A stretch of DNA of 64,000 nt from JADJWR01 sp963847675 (GCA_963847675.1 CAWKAP010000003.1:1-64000); one strand, 5' to 3'. Positions 40,547-50,338 are shown, numbered from the stretch's first letter. The notes: generated from the sequence alone by a model not told the origin. Numbers and translations are program-made.

Positions 40547-41740
40547 TCAGGCCACGGCTTCCCGCGCGCGCTGGGCGGCGTCGTAGTCGCGCGCCCGGCG
40601 CACCGCGAGCCAGCCCAGCAACGCGGCCACGCTGCTCGACAGGAATGCCGCCGACGGCCCAAGCGCGGACCACAGCCATGCGGCGAGCAGGCTGCCGGCA
40701 GTTCCGCCGACGCCGTAGCCGATGCTGACGTACAGCGCCTGCCCGCGCGCCGTGGCGCGGCCATGGAACCAGCGCTGGATGGTCAGGATCGATGCACTGT
40801 GGTGCACGGCGAACGTGGCCGCATGCAGCACCTGCGCGACGATCAGCAGCGCCACGACGTGCGCGACTTCGGCGATCAGCGCAAAACGCAGCGCGGCGAG
40901 CGCGAAGCTCGCCGCGAGAAGACTGAACGGATCGAAACGCGCGAACACGCGTCCCTGGACGAAGAAGAAGCCGATCTCGACGACGACCCCGAGCACCCAG
41001 AAGACGCCGATCGCGCTCTTGCTGTAGCCGAGGGCGGCCAGGTGCAGCGACAGGTACGTGTACAGCGCGCCGTGGGCGAAGATCATCAGCAGCACGGACA
41101 GCAGGAACCAGCGCACGCGCGGCTCGGCGAGCAGCGCGCGCACCGAGACGCCGGCCGCGGCGTGTGGCGCATGCGGCGCATCGCGAACCAGCTGGCCGGC
41201 CGCCGCCGTCGCGGCGAGGCAGGCGAGCACGAGCCAGGGCTGCAGCGCGACCCCGGCCCAGTCGAGCAAGACGCCGGTGGACACCACCACGATCACGAAG
41301 CTGATCGAACCCCAGACGCGCAGCCTGCCGTAGCGCGTGGCGGCGCGCGGATCGCCGCGCAGCTGGGTGGCGGTCATCGCCTCGGCAATCGGGATCGGCC
41401 CGGTCAGGAAGAAGTGCACCGCGAACATCGTCAGCAGCACGTAGCCGAACCCGCCGGGAAACAGCACCGGCAGGAAGCACAGCGCCGCCGCCACGGAGGT
41501 GAACTGCAGGATCCGGACGCGTTCGGTCGTGTGGTCGGCAAGCCAGCCCCACACGGTGGGACCGAAGATGCGCATGCCCTGCGCCACCGCCATCACGATG
41601 CCGATCTGCGCCGCCGTCAGGCCGCGGTGCTCGAGGTACAGCGGGAAGTACGGCGCCAGCACGCCCGCCGCGGCGAAGTAGGCGGCGAAAAACAGCCCGA
41701 TCCGCCATGGCTGCCATGCCGGCGGCGCCTGCGCGACCAC
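40547..41740 (-). CDS. MFS transporter, HcaT/LacY-like group
   Basis: The 397-aa inner-membrane protein has 12 predicted helices. It opens with GLFFAAYFAAAGVLAPYFPLYLEHRGL, and the MFS loop WGWLADHTTERVR lies between helices 2 and 3. The group includes transporters of aromatic acids and sugars. GTG 41740 is only 2 nt after the aroC stop. The neighbouring dioxygenase gene suggests, but does not show, an aromatic substrate. Confidence 0.82.
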   Translation of the reverse strand: MVAQAPPAWQPWRIGLFFAAYFAAAGVLAPYFPLYLEHRGLTAAQIGIVMAVAQGMRIFGPTVWGWLADHTTERVRILQFTSVAAALCFLPVLFPGGFGYVLLTMFAVHFFLTGPIPIAEAMTATQLRGDPRAATRYGRLRVWGSISFVIVVVSTGVLLDWAGVALQPWLVLACLAATAAAGQLVRDAPHAPHAAAGVSVRALLAEPRVRWFLLSVLLMIFAHGALYTYLSLHLAALGYSKSAIGVFWVLGVVVEIGFFFVQGRVFARFDPFSLLAASFALAALRFALIAEVAHVVALLIVAQVLHAATFAVHHSASILTIQRWFHGRATARGQALYVSIGYGVGGTAGSLLAAWLWSALGPSAAFLSSSVAALLGWLAVRRARDYDAAQRAREAVA

Positions 41741-41742
41741 GA

Positions 41743-42840
41743 TCAGGCTTGTGCCGGGATCGGAGCAACGTCGAGCCGCACGTCCCCGTTCTGTGCGCGA
41801 TGCAGCAGTGCGTGATCGATCAGCACGAGCGCCAGCATGGCCTCGGCGATCGGCGTGGCGCGGATGCCGACGCAGGGATCATGGCGGCCGTGCGTGGCGA
41901 TGGTGACGGCTTCGTTGCGGGCATTGATCGAGCGGCGCGGCAGGCGGATGCTGGATGTGGGCTTGATGGCGATCGAGACCTCGAGGTCCTGCCCGGTGGA
42001 GATGCCGCCGAGCACGCCCCCGGCGTGATTGCTGGCAAAACCGGTCGGCAGCAGTTCGTCGCCGTGCTCTGAGCCGAGCTGTGTCACCGCCGCGAAGCCG
42101 GCCCCGATCTCGACGCCCTTGACCGCGTTGATGCCCATCATCGCGTAGGCGATTTCGGCGTCGAGCTTGTCGTAGAGGGGGCTGCCCAGTCCGACCGGGA
42201 CGCCGGAGGCACTGACCCGGATGCGCGCGCCGCAGGAGTCGCCGCTGCGGCGCAGCTCGTCCATGTGCGCCTCCAGTTGCGGCACGACGGCCGCATTCGG
42301 CGCGAAGAAGGCGTTGTCCTCCGCGTCCTCCCAGCGCGCGAACGGAATCTCGATCGGTCCGAGCTGCTGCATGCAGCCGCGGATCCGCGTGCCGTAGTGC
42401 AGGCCCAGCCACTTCCTGGCCACAGCGCCCGCGGCCACCATCGGCGCGGTCAGCCGCGCCGACGAGCGCCCGCCGCCGCGCGGATCGCGGCGACCGTACT
42501 TGCGCCAGTAGGTGTAGTCGGCGTGACCGGGGCGGAACGTGTCGACGAGGTCGTCGTAGTCGCTCGAGCGCTGGTCTTCATTGCGGATCAGCAGCGCGAT
42601 CGACGTGCCGGTGGTCTCGCCACGAAAGACGCCGGACAGGATTTCGGCGCGGTCCGATTCGCGACGCTGCGTCACGTGGCGCGAGGTGCCGGGCTTGCGG
42701 CGGTCGAGATCCGGCTGCAGGTCATCCGCCGACAACGGCAGCCCCGGTGGGCAGCCGTCGATCACGCATCCGATCGCCGGCCCGTGCGATTCGCCGAAGT
42801 TGGTGACGCGGAACAGGTGACCGAAACTGGATCCCGACAT
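41743..42840 (-). CDS. aroC: Chorismate synthase
   Basis: The 365-aa FMN enzyme makes chorismate from EPSP. Signature stretches are GESHGPAIGCVIDGCPPG, RPGHADYTYW, DPRGGGRSSAR and the C-terminal GHHDPC-like HGRHDPCVGIRA. ATG 42840; the open frame to 43146 is unrelated. It feeds the trp genes in this window. Confidence 0.97.
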   Translation of the reverse strand: MSGSSFGHLFRVTNFGESHGPAIGCVIDGCPPGLPLSADDLQPDLDRRKPGTSRHVTQRRESDRAEILSGVFRGETTGTSIALLIRNEDQRSSDYDDLVDTFRPGHADYTYWRKYGRRDPRGGGRSSARLTAPMVAAGAVARKWLGLHYGTRIRGCMQQLGPIEIPFARWEDAEDNAFFAPNAAVVPQLEAHMDELRRSGDSCGARIRVSASGVPVGLGSPLYDKLDAEIAYAMMGINAVKGVEIGAGFAAVTQLGSEHGDELLPTGFASNHAGGVLGGISTGQDLEVSIAIKPTSSIRLPRRSINARNEAVTIATHGRHDPCVGIRATPIAEAMLALVLIDHALLHRAQNGDVRLDVAPIPAQA

Positions 42841-42878
42841 GGCGCGCGAATTGTACGGCGCCGCCTCGCGCGAGACGC

Positions 42879-43874
42879 CTATTGGAGCGCCGCCTCCGCG
42901 AGACCGAGCCCGGAAAGGTACGCGCCTTCGATGCGCGGGCCGCCGCACCAGTCGCCGGCCATGCCGAGACGCTGCTCGGCATCCCACAGGAACGGCTGCG
43001 GCAGCGGATTCAACGGCGTCGCGTACGGCCACAGCAGCGCACTGGCCTGCAACGGGTGCAGGCCACGGCGAAGACGCGCCGCAAACGACCGCACCAGCCA
43101 GCGCGACACTTCCTTTTGGTCCATGTCGAAAAAGCGCCGCGACCATTGCGGCCGCGCATGCAGCACCCAGCGCTCGGCCACGCCGTCGACCCGGCCGCGC
43201 TTCGGCTTGGCGCTGTCCAGCGCTGCCCAGCCGAGGATCGGGTCGTCGTTGATGAACGCCCCTTCGAACGGCGCGTGGCTGTCGTGCGCCACGGCCACCG
43301 TGACCGCCCAGCAGGGGTCCCAGGACACCGTCCGCGCCGCTTCGGTAAGCGCAGTCAGCCCGTCCAGCAGCGCCGCCGCCGGCTCCGACGGCAATGCGAC
43401 CAGCACGTCATCGAACGGCCCGATGCCCTCGATCTGCCGGTCGGCATGCAGGTACCAACCCGCCGGGGAGTGCCGCACGCGCGCGATCGGCGAGCCATAG
43501 CGGACCTCGACTCCGCGCGCCAGATACACGCCGAGCCGGCGCATGCCCGGCACGCCGACGAAGCGTTCCGCGGATGCGGTCTTGTCCAGGATCGCTCCCG
43601 GCTCGAACGCGACGATCTCGCCGAGCCAGCGCTGGGCAATGCCTTCCGACTGCCAGCGCTGCACGGCTGCGATGAAACGTTCGTCGTCAGCGGTGAAATA
43701 CTGCGCGCCGTGATCGTACGGGCCCGCATCATCGATCAACGTGGCGGCGCGGCCGCCCGGGAACAGCTCGCGCTCGAAAACGGTGACCGTCGCACCGGCA
43801 TCGTGCAGCGTGCGCGCGCAGGCGAGTCCTGCAATGCCTGCGCCAATGACCGCGAACCGTCTCGCGCGCGTCAA
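42879..43874 (-). CDS. FAD-dependent oxidoreductase, renalase-like
   Basis: The 331-aa flavoprotein has the FAD-binding Rossmann motif FAVIGAGIAGLACARTL at the N-terminus, the FERELFPGGRAAT second motif, and a C-terminal CGDW-like MAGDWCGGPRIEGAYLSG sealing the FAD site. This resembles bacterial renalases and related amine oxidase-fold proteins. TTG 43874 overlaps the CBS stop (ATTGACG), giving coupled translation; a longer frame upstream is CBS antisense-frame sequence. Substrate unknown. Confidence 0.82.
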   Translation of the reverse strand: MTRARRFAVIGAGIAGLACARTLHDAGATVTVFERELFPGGRAATLIDDAGPYDHGAQYFTADDERFIAAVQRWQSEGIAQRWLGEIVAFEPGAILDKTASAERFVGVPGMRRLGVYLARGVEVRYGSPIARVRHSPAGWYLHADRQIEGIGPFDDVLVALPSEPAAALLDGLTALTEAARTVSWDPCWAVTVAVAHDSHAPFEGAFINDDPILGWAALDSAKPKRGRVDGVAERWVLHARPQWSRRFFDMDQKEVSRWLVRSFAARLRRGLHPLQASALLWPYATPLNPLPQPFLWDAEQRLGMAGDWCGGPRIEGAYLSGLGLAEAALQ

Positions 43875-44320
43875 TTGCCGATCGGCTCCTGCTCGGGCCA
43901 GTCGCGGATGTAGGCCTTGAGCATGCGGTTCTCGTAGCTCTGCTCCTCGAGCACCGCCTTCGCGACATCGTAGAAGGAGACGACGCCCATCAGCGTGCGG
44001 CCGTCGAGCACCGGCAGGTAGCGGGCGTGCTCCTCGAGCATCATCCGGCGCAGTTCCATGACGTCGGTGTCCGGGCCGACGATCCTCGGGGCGGCCATCG
44101 CCGCGCTCACCGTGCCGTCGCCGACTGCGCCGCCATTGGCGTGCACCTTGCTGATCACTTCGCGGAACGTCAGCATCCCGACAACCTCGCCGCGATCCAT
44201 CACCACCACCGAGCCGATGTCGTTTTCCGCCATCGTCTGGACCGCGGACCACAGGTCAGCCCCCGGGTTGACGGTGAACAGCGTGCTGCCCTTGACCCGA
44301 AGAATGTCGGCCACTTTCAT
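43871..44320 (-). CDS. CBS-domain pair protein
   Basis: The 149-aa protein consists of two CBS motifs (GSVVVMDRGEVVGMLTFREVI and YLPVLDGRTLMGVVSFYDV) forming one Bateman module that binds adenosyl ligands such as AMP or ATP. ATG 44320 follows GGGAGG by 7 nt. It overlaps the renalase-like gene and may regulate it or a separate target. Stand-alone CBS proteins of this size are common in Burkholderiales. Confidence 0.88.
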   Translation of the reverse strand: MKVADILRVKGSTLFTVNPGADLWSAVQTMAENDIGSVVVMDRGEVVGMLTFREVISKVHANGGAVGDGTVSAAMAAPRIVGPDTDVMELRRMMLEEHARYLPVLDGRTLMGVVSFYDVAKAVLEEQSYENRMLKAYIRDWPEQEPIGN

Positions 44321-44507
44321 TGCTGTGCCTCCCCGCTCAAGCCCCTGCCGGTCGCTGCTTGCGCCGGCCGGCCTCGATGCTACGGCCGCCGCGGCCGCGT
44401 CGCAAACCTTCACTGCCCCGGATACCGCGTTCAGACGTCACCCGGCCGCTCGCGGCAGGCACGCCCGGCGGTGCCCCTGCGCCTCTTCACAAAGCGGCGC
44501 CGCCCGA

Positions 44508-45470
44508 TCAGCCCAGCAGCCGCTTGAAGCGCTCCACCTCGCGGATCACTGCCGCACGCAGCGGCGGTTCCCATACCGAGTGCCCGCCGTCGGGCACGAC
44601 TTCGTAGCGGGCACCGGGCCAGGCACGCGCCAGCTCGTCCGCGCTCGCGATCGGACAGATCATGTCGTAGCGCCCGTGCACGATCGCCGCCGGCAGGTGG
44701 CGGATCCGGTGCAGGTCGCCGAGCAGTTGCTCCGGAGAGAGGAAGCACTCGTGCGCAAAATAATGCGCCTCGAGCCGCGCCAGTCCGATCGATTCATCGG
44801 CGTACTGCCTGGCAAGTTCGGGATTGGGCAACAGCGTCGAGCAGCTCGCTTCGTACTCGCTCCAGGCACGTGCGAACGGCACGTTCACGCGAGGATCGGC
44901 ATCGAACAGCCGCGTGCGGTAGCCGCCGAGCAGGTCGCCGCGCTCCGCCGCGGGCAGCATGCCGGCGAAGCGCCGCCAGGCTTCCGGAAAGACCTGGCGC
45001 AGGCCGTAGAGGAACCACTGGATCTCGGCCGGCCGGCCGAGAAAGATGCCGCGCAGCACGAAGCCGAGGCAGCGCTCCGGGTGCGCTTCGCCGTAGGCCA
45101 GCGCCAGCGTGCTGCCCCACGAGCCGCCGAAGACGAGCCATTGCTTCACGCCGAGGTAGTCGCGCAGCGTCTCGATGTCGCGCACCAGGTGCCGGGTGGT
45201 GTTGTCCTGCGCCTCGCCGAGCGGCTTCGAACTGCCGGCGCCGCGCTGGTCGAACAGCACGATGCGGAACACCTCGGGGTCGAAGAAGCGCCGATGCTCG
45301 ACCGAGCAGCCGCCGCCCGGGCCGCCGTGCAGGAACAGCACCGGAACGCCGAGCGGATTGCCGCAGGTCTCCCAGTACATGGTGTGCACGTCGTCGAGCG
45401 CGAGCATGCCCTGGTCGAAGGGCTCCGCCGCCGGGTAGAGCTCGGCTCGCACGTCCGAACGCGTGTCCAT
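44508..45470 (-). CDS. pip: Proline iminopeptidase
   Basis: The 320-aa S33-family alpha/beta hydrolase removes N-terminal proline. HGGPGGGC forms the oxyanion hole, GGSWGSTLALAY carries the nucleophilic serine and the catalytic His is in PDGGHSVWEP. Two ATGs (45470, 45479) give nearly the same protein and neither has a clear ribosome binding site. Confidence 0.9.
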   Translation of the reverse strand: MDTRSDVRAELYPAAEPFDQGMLALDDVHTMYWETCGNPLGVPVLFLHGGPGGGCSVEHRRFFDPEVFRIVLFDQRGAGSSKPLGEAQDNTTRHLVRDIETLRDYLGVKQWLVFGGSWGSTLALAYGEAHPERCLGFVLRGIFLGRPAEIQWFLYGLRQVFPEAWRRFAGMLPAAERGDLLGGYRTRLFDADPRVNVPFARAWSEYEASCSTLLPNPELARQYADESIGLARLEAHYFAHECFLSPEQLLGDLHRIRHLPAAIVHGRYDMICPIASADELARAWPGARYEVVPDGGHSVWEPPLRAAVIREVERFKRLLG

Positions 45471-45562
45471 GCGTGGCATTATGCCGTTCGCCGATCCGCG
45501 ACCGGCATCCGGCAGAAGGATCCCGGGCGGCTGCCGGCCCCTCTTGCCCGCCGACTCCCACC

Positions 45563-46855
45563 ATGAGCAGATACCCCGGCTTCGACACGCTGGCGCTGCA
45601 TGCCGGCCAGGCCCCCGACGCCGCCACCGGCGCACGCGCGGTGCCCATCTACGCAACCACGTCGTTCTGCTTCGACGACTCGGAACACGCCGCAGCGCTG
45701 TTCAACATGGAGCGTTCCGGGCACGTGTATTCGCGCATCTCGAATCCGACGGTCGCGGTGTTCGAGGAGCGCGTCGCGGCGCTCGAGCGCGGCGTCGGCG
45801 CGATTGCCACGGCCAGCGGCCAGGCCGCGCTGCACCTGGCCGTCGCCACGCTGATGGGCGCCGGCAGCCACATCGTCGCCAGCCGCGCCCTATACGGCGG
45901 CTCGCACAACCTGCTCGCCTACACGCTGAAGCGCTTCGGCATCGAGACGACCTTCGTCGACCCGCGCAACCTCGACGCGTGGCGGACGGCGATCCGCCCC
46001 GCGACGCGGCTGCTGTTCGGCGAGACGCTCGGCAACCCGGGACTCGACGTGCTCGACGTGCCGGCCGTGTCGGCGCTGGCCCACGAGCACGGCCTGCCGC
46101 TGCTCGTCGACAGCACCTTCACGACGCCGTACCTGATGCTGCCGGCCGAACTCGGTGCCGATCTCGTCTACCACTCGGCAACCAAGTTCATCGGCGGCCA
46201 CGGCGTGGCCATCGGTGGCGTGCTGGTCGACAGCGGCCGCTTCGACTGGCAGGCGAGCGGCAGGTTCGACGTGCTGACGCGGCCGTACGAGGGCTTTCAC
46301 GGCATGACCTTTGCCGACGAGAGCACCGTTGCGCCGTTCCTGCTGCGCGCGCGCCGCGAGGGCCTGCGCGACTTCGGCGCCTGCATGAGCGCGCACACGG
46401 CGTTCCTGCTGCTGCAGGGGCTCGAGACGCTGCCGCTGCGCATGGCGCGGCACGTCGAGAACACGCGCAAGGTGGTGGCCTTCCTCGCTGCGCACGCGCA
46501 GATCGAGTCGATCGCCTATCCGGAGCTGCCATCGCATCCGGACCACGCGCTGGCACAGCGCCTGCTGCCGAGAGGATGCGGCGCGGTGTTCAGCTTCAAC
46601 CTGAAAGGGTCGCGTGCCGCAGGCCGCAGGTTCGTCGAGTCGCTGCAGGTGTTCTCCCACCTGGCCAACGTCGGCGACGCCAAGTCGCTGGTGATCCACC
46701 CGGCCTCGACCACGCACTTCCGCGTGCCCGATGACGAACTCGCGGCGGCCGGCATCACGCAGGGAACGATCCGGCTGTCGATCGGCCTCGAGGATCCGGC
46801 CGACCTGCTCGACGATCTCAACCGCGCGTTGAAAGCCGCGTCCAAGGCGAAATAG
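45563..46855 (+). CDS. metY: O-acetylhomoserine/O-succinylhomoserine sulfhydrylase (MetY-type)
   Basis: The 430-aa Cys/Met PLP enzyme is longer than MetZ in this window. K208 (VYHSATKFIGGHG) is the PLP lysine, and the C-terminal NVGDAKSLVIHPASTTH is the family hallmark. The first GFDTLALHAGQ and the length favour O-acetylhomoserine specificity. I see no riboswitch in the 92 bp upstream. TAG is directly followed by the ATG of the hydrolase gene. Confidence 0.88.
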   Translation: MSRYPGFDTLALHAGQAPDAATGARAVPIYATTSFCFDDSEHAAALFNMERSGHVYSRISNPTVAVFEERVAALERGVGAIATASGQAALHLAVATLMGAGSHIVASRALYGGSHNLLAYTLKRFGIETTFVDPRNLDAWRTAIRPATRLLFGETLGNPGLDVLDVPAVSALAHEHGLPLLVDSTFTTPYLMLPAELGADLVYHSATKFIGGHGVAIGGVLVDSGRFDWQASGRFDVLTRPYEGFHGMTFADESTVAPFLLRARREGLRDFGACMSAHTAFLLLQGLETLPLRMARHVENTRKVVAFLAAHAQIESIAYPELPSHPDHALAQRLLPRGCGAVFSFNLKGSRAAGRRFVESLQVFSHLANVGDAKSLVIHPASTTHFRVPDDELAAAGITQGTIRLSIGLEDPADLLDDLNRALKAASKAK

Positions 46856-47695
46856 ATGGACCTCGGCCTCCCCGGCAGCCGCATCCACGCCTACACCGGC
46901 GGCAAGCCCTTCGATCCGCAACTGCCCTGCGTGGTGCTCATCCACGGCGCGCAGCACGACCACAGCGTCTGGATCCTGCAGTCGCGCTACCTCGCCCACC
47001 ACGGCCACGCGGTGCTGGCGCTCGACCTGCCCGGCCATGGCCGCAGCGACGGGCCGCCGGCCGTCACGGTCGAGGCGATCGCAGAGCGGATCGCCGCCGC
47101 ACTTGCGCCGCTGGCCAGTCCGCGCCTGCTGCTCGCCGGGCACAGCATGGGCTCACTGATCGCGCTCGAGGTCGCTCGGCGGCTGCCGGCGCGCGTGGCC
47201 GGCGTGGCACTGATCGCCACCGCGGCGCCGATGCGCGTCGCCGATACGCTGCTCGCCGCCACCCGCGACGATCCGGCGGCCGCGATGGACATGATCAACG
47301 TGTGGTCGCACAGCCCGGGCCTGGCCCCGTTCGCAGCGCGCCCCGGCAACCCGGCGCCGGGTTTCAGCGTCGTCTGGCAGAACCTGCGCCTGATGCAGCG
47401 GATCGCGGACATCCGTGGCGCCGACGTGCTGCCGACCGACTTCGCCGCCTGCAACGCCTACGGCGGCGCGTTCGATGCGATCCGCGCGCTGCAGTGCCCG
47501 GCGCTGTTCATTCTCGGCGAGCGCGACCAGATGACGCCGCCGAAAGCGGCGCAGTCGCTGATCGACGCCTGCGCGCAGCCGCAGGTCGTCACGCTGGCAG
47601 CCACCGGCCACGCGATGATGGCGGAGAACCCCGACGGCGTCCGGCGCGCGCTCGCCGCATTCGCAAGGCAGGTGTTTGCCGGCATCGCCGCCTGA
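46856..47695 (+). CDS. Alpha/beta-fold hydrolase
   Basis: The 279-aa enzyme has the nucleophile elbow GHSMGS (S97), an oxyanion region VVLIHGAQHDHSVW, acidic residue in LGERDQM and catalytic His in ATGHAMMAE. ATG abuts the metY stop, so the two form an operon. Such neighbours of metY act on thioesters or esters, but no specific reaction can be assigned. Confidence 0.82.
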   Translation: MDLGLPGSRIHAYTGGKPFDPQLPCVVLIHGAQHDHSVWILQSRYLAHHGHAVLALDLPGHGRSDGPPAVTVEAIAERIAAALAPLASPRLLLAGHSMGSLIALEVARRLPARVAGVALIATAAPMRVADTLLAATRDDPAAAMDMINVWSHSPGLAPFAARPGNPAPGFSVVWQNLRLMQRIADIRGADVLPTDFAACNAYGGAFDAIRALQCPALFILGERDQMTPPKAAQSLIDACAQPQVVTLAATGHAMMAENPDGVRRALAAFARQVFAGIAA

Positions 47696-47703
47696 AGCCC
47701 GCG

Positions 47704-48345
47704 GTGGGGCTCGACGCCGTCAACTGGGACACGTACTGGCTGTACGTCGCGACCGAGGCCGCGCTGTCGCTGTCGCCGGGGCCGGCCGTGATGCTCGTGA
47801 TCGCCTACGGACTGGCGCAGGGCGCGCGCCGTTCGGTGTGGGCGAGCCTCGGCATCCTGTCGGCCAACGCGCTGTACTTCGCGCTCTCGGCCACCAGCCT
47901 TGGCGCGCTGCTGGTTGCCTCGCGAACCTTCTTCTTCGTGGTCAAGTGGTGCGGCGCCGCCTACCTGGTCTATCTCGGCGTTGCCGCGCTGCTCGGCCGT
48001 CCGTCACCGATCACCCTGTCGAAGTCGGCAGCCCGCGGCAGTTCGCCGAGGTCGATCTTCGTGTCGGGCCTGACGCTGCAACTGGCCAATCCGAAGACGC
48101 TCGTGTTCTTCGCCGCCATCCTGCCGCAGTTCGTCGATCCGCGGCTGCCCGTCGGGGCGCAGATGCTCTGGCTCGCGGCCGGATCGGTGATCCCGGAGTT
48201 CTTCATTCTCGCCGGCTACGGCTTCGCCGCCTCGCGCGCGGCGCGGCTGGTCACCGACGTCCGTTTCGCCCGCATCACCGAACGGATCGCCGGCGTGCTC
48301 GTTCTCGGCGCGGCGGCCATGGTGCTGAGCGTCGCAACCACTTGA
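47704..48345 (+). CDS. LysE/RhtB family amino-acid exporter
   Basis: The 213-aa protein has five to six predicted membrane helices. The family start (ATEAALSLSPGPAVMLVIAYGLAQG) and the QLANPKTLVFFAAILPQF motif are characteristic. GTG 47704 lies 8 bp after the hydrolase stop and probably belongs to the metY operon; an exporter of an amino acid (possibly homoserine lactone or methionine derivatives) would fit the context. Confidence 0.82.
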   Translation: MGLDAVNWDTYWLYVATEAALSLSPGPAVMLVIAYGLAQGARRSVWASLGILSANALYFALSATSLGALLVASRTFFFVVKWCGAAYLVYLGVAALLGRPSPITLSKSAARGSSPRSIFVSGLTLQLANPKTLVFFAAILPQFVDPRLPVGAQMLWLAAGSVIPEFFILAGYGFAASRAARLVTDVRFARITERIAGVLVLGAAAMVLSVATT

Positions 48346-48370
48346 TCCGCACGCGGCGCGCAGTATTCGG

Positions 48371-49696
48371 TCAGGACTGCAACGCGACGGAGACGGCTTC
48401 CGCCGCCAGCGCCGCGGCCAGCGGCCGCTGCAGCCACTGCGCCTGCAGGCCCGAGTCGAGCCAGGCGCCCAATCCGGGCTGCGCCGCGAGCAACGAATTG
48501 CCGGGATCGACGGCCAGGCGCGAGAACAGCGGCAGCAGCGTGGTCCGGTCGGCGTCGCAGGTGAGCAGCCACTTGCCGGCGTGCGCGCCATCGAGCCGCG
48601 AGACGTAGCCGAGCTTTTCCAGTTCGGCGAGCAGGCGCTCGACGCCGTCCTCGGGGAAGCGCACCGCCCGCGCCAGCGCGGTGGCCGGCATTCGGCCGTC
48701 GTCAGTGCCCGAAGCGCGCGCCTGCAGCAGCTCGCGCAGCAGTGCGACGGCAGTGATGAAGCGGTTGCCTGCGCGTCGCTCGTCGGCGAATCGCGTCGTG
48801 CGCAGCATGGGCAGCGTGGCGGCGATCGCGGCACCGAACAGGACCGCATACCAGGAGACGTACATCCACAGCAGGAACAGCGGCACCGCCGAGAACGCGC
48901 CGTAGATGCTCGCCGACGTGCCGGCGCGGATGTAGACGCCGAAAGCCGCGCTCAGCAGTTCGCCGAGCGCCGAGGCGACGAAGCCGCCGATCAGGGCGTC
49001 ACGCCAGTAGACCTTGCGGTTCGGCACGACGACGTACAGCGATGCCAGCGCCAGCCCGCCGAGCACGAACGGCGCGAGGTCGAGCGCCGCCTCGACGATG
49101 CCCGAAGGCCGGGCCGCCGGGCCGCCCGAAAATGCCAGCACGTACGAGGTGGCGCTGAGGCTGGCGCCGAGCGCCAGCGGACCCAGCGTCAACAGCGCCC
49201 AGTACACCAGGATCCGCGAGAGCAGACCGCGTCGCGCCTGGACACGCCAGATGTCGTTCAGCACGCGGTCCACGGTGTGGATCATCAGCAGCGCGGTGAC
49301 GAAGAGGAACAGCAGGCCGAAGGCCGTCAGCCGCGCCGCGTTCGCGGAGAAATCGTTCAGGTAGCGCAGGATGGTGGCCGAGATCTGCGGCGGCAGCAGT
49401 TCGCCGAGCAGCATCTTTTCGAACGTGACTCGGTATTCGGCGAACAGCGGAAAGGCCGCAAACACCGACAGGCCCACCGCCGCCAGCGGCACGATCGACA
49501 GCGTGGTGGTGAAGGTGAGGCTGCTGGCCACCTGCGCCAGCCGCACGTCGCCTGCGCGGCGCGCCGCGAAGGCCAGCACGTCGCGCGCCCAGTCGATCCA
49601 AGGCCAGACGCGCTGCGGCCACCGGTCAACGCGCGCCAGCACGGCGATCCATTCGACCGCCTGCCTGCGTGCCTGGCTCAGAGAGGTGCCCGCCAT
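48371..49696 (-). CDS. YihY/BrkB family inner-membrane protein
   Basis: The 441-aa protein has the BrkB/RNase-BN-like membrane core (six helices, about 45-295, with SSLTFTTTLSIVPLAAVGLSVFAAFP and ASIYGAFSAVPLFLLWMYVSW). A roughly 140-aa cytoplasmic extension carries a winged-helix-like segment (ALARAVRFPEDGVERLLAELEKLG). ATG 49696 gives the family start; the frame is open beyond it without similarity. The function of the family is not settled. Confidence 0.88.
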   Translation of the reverse strand: MAGTSLSQARRQAVEWIAVLARVDRWPQRVWPWIDWARDVLAFAARRAGDVRLAQVASSLTFTTTLSIVPLAAVGLSVFAAFPLFAEYRVTFEKMLLGELLPPQISATILRYLNDFSANAARLTAFGLLFLFVTALLMIHTVDRVLNDIWRVQARRGLLSRILVYWALLTLGPLALGASLSATSYVLAFSGGPAARPSGIVEAALDLAPFVLGGLALASLYVVVPNRKVYWRDALIGGFVASALGELLSAAFGVYIRAGTSASIYGAFSAVPLFLLWMYVSWYAVLFGAAIAATLPMLRTTRFADERRAGNRFITAVALLRELLQARASGTDDGRMPATALARAVRFPEDGVERLLAELEKLGYVSRLDGAHAGKWLLTCDADRTTLLPLFSRLAVDPGNSLLAAQPGLGAWLDSGLQAQWLQRPLAAALAAEAVSVALQS

Positions 49697-49738
49697 CGCG
49701 TTCCTATAATCGGCCGCTCCGATAGTACCGAGCCCGCC

Positions 49739-50338
49739 GTGGCCGCCTGCGCCGACATCCTCGTGCTGTACTACTCGCGCCACGGCGCGACGCGTCGCCT
49801 GGCCGAACTCGTCGCGCAGGGCATCGACGCCGTGCCGGGCGCTGCCGCGCGCCTGCGCACGGTGCCGCCCGTGGCGCCGGCGACCGAGATCGCCGCGCCG
49901 CCGGTGCCGCCGGAAGGCAGCCCGTATGCCGACCTCGCCGACCTCGAGCAATGCGCCGGCCTGGCACTCGGCTCGCCGACGCGGTTCGGCAACATGGGCG
50001 CACCGCTGAAGCATTTCATCGACAGCACCGCCGGGCTGTGGGTATCCGGCACGATGGCCGGCAAGCCGGCGGCCGTGTTCACGTCGACCAACTCGCTGCA
50101 CGGTGGTCAGGAGTCGACGCTGCTGTCGATGATGCTGCCGCTCCTCCATCACGGCATGCTGATCGTCGGCCTGCCCTACACCGAGCCCGATCTGAACGAG
50201 ACGTCGAGCGGCGGCACGCCATACGGTGCGAGCCACCATGCGCGGCTGACCCAGCAGCCGGTCACCGCCGAAGAGGCACGGCTCGCCGTCGCGCTCGGCA
50301 AGCGCCTCGCATGGGCGGCGCTGAAGCTGCGCAGGTGA
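49739..50338 (+). CDS. wrbA: NAD(P)H:quinone oxidoreductase, WrbA family
   Basis: The 199-aa flavodoxin-like protein has the FMN phosphate loop YSRHGATR, SPTRFGNMGAPLKHF and the GGQESTLLSMMLPLLHHGM segment. GTG 49739 is used because it gives the usual short N-terminus. It diverges from the YihY gene (42 bp apart) and overlaps the DUF2069 start by 4 nt. Confidence 0.92.
   Translation: MAACADILVLYYSRHGATRRLAELVAQGIDAVPGAAARLRTVPPVAPATEIAAPPVPPEGSPYADLADLEQCAGLALGSPTRFGNMGAPLKHFIDSTAGLWVSGTMAGKPAAVFTSTNSLHGGQESTLLSMMLPLLHHGMLIVGLPYTEPDLNETSSGGTPYGASHHARLTQQPVTAEEARLAVALGKRLAWAALKLRR

Noticed and set aside
45471..45562. Possible SAM riboswitch before metY
   Set aside because: I looked for the SAM-II core and for a terminator in the 92 bp upstream and found neither.
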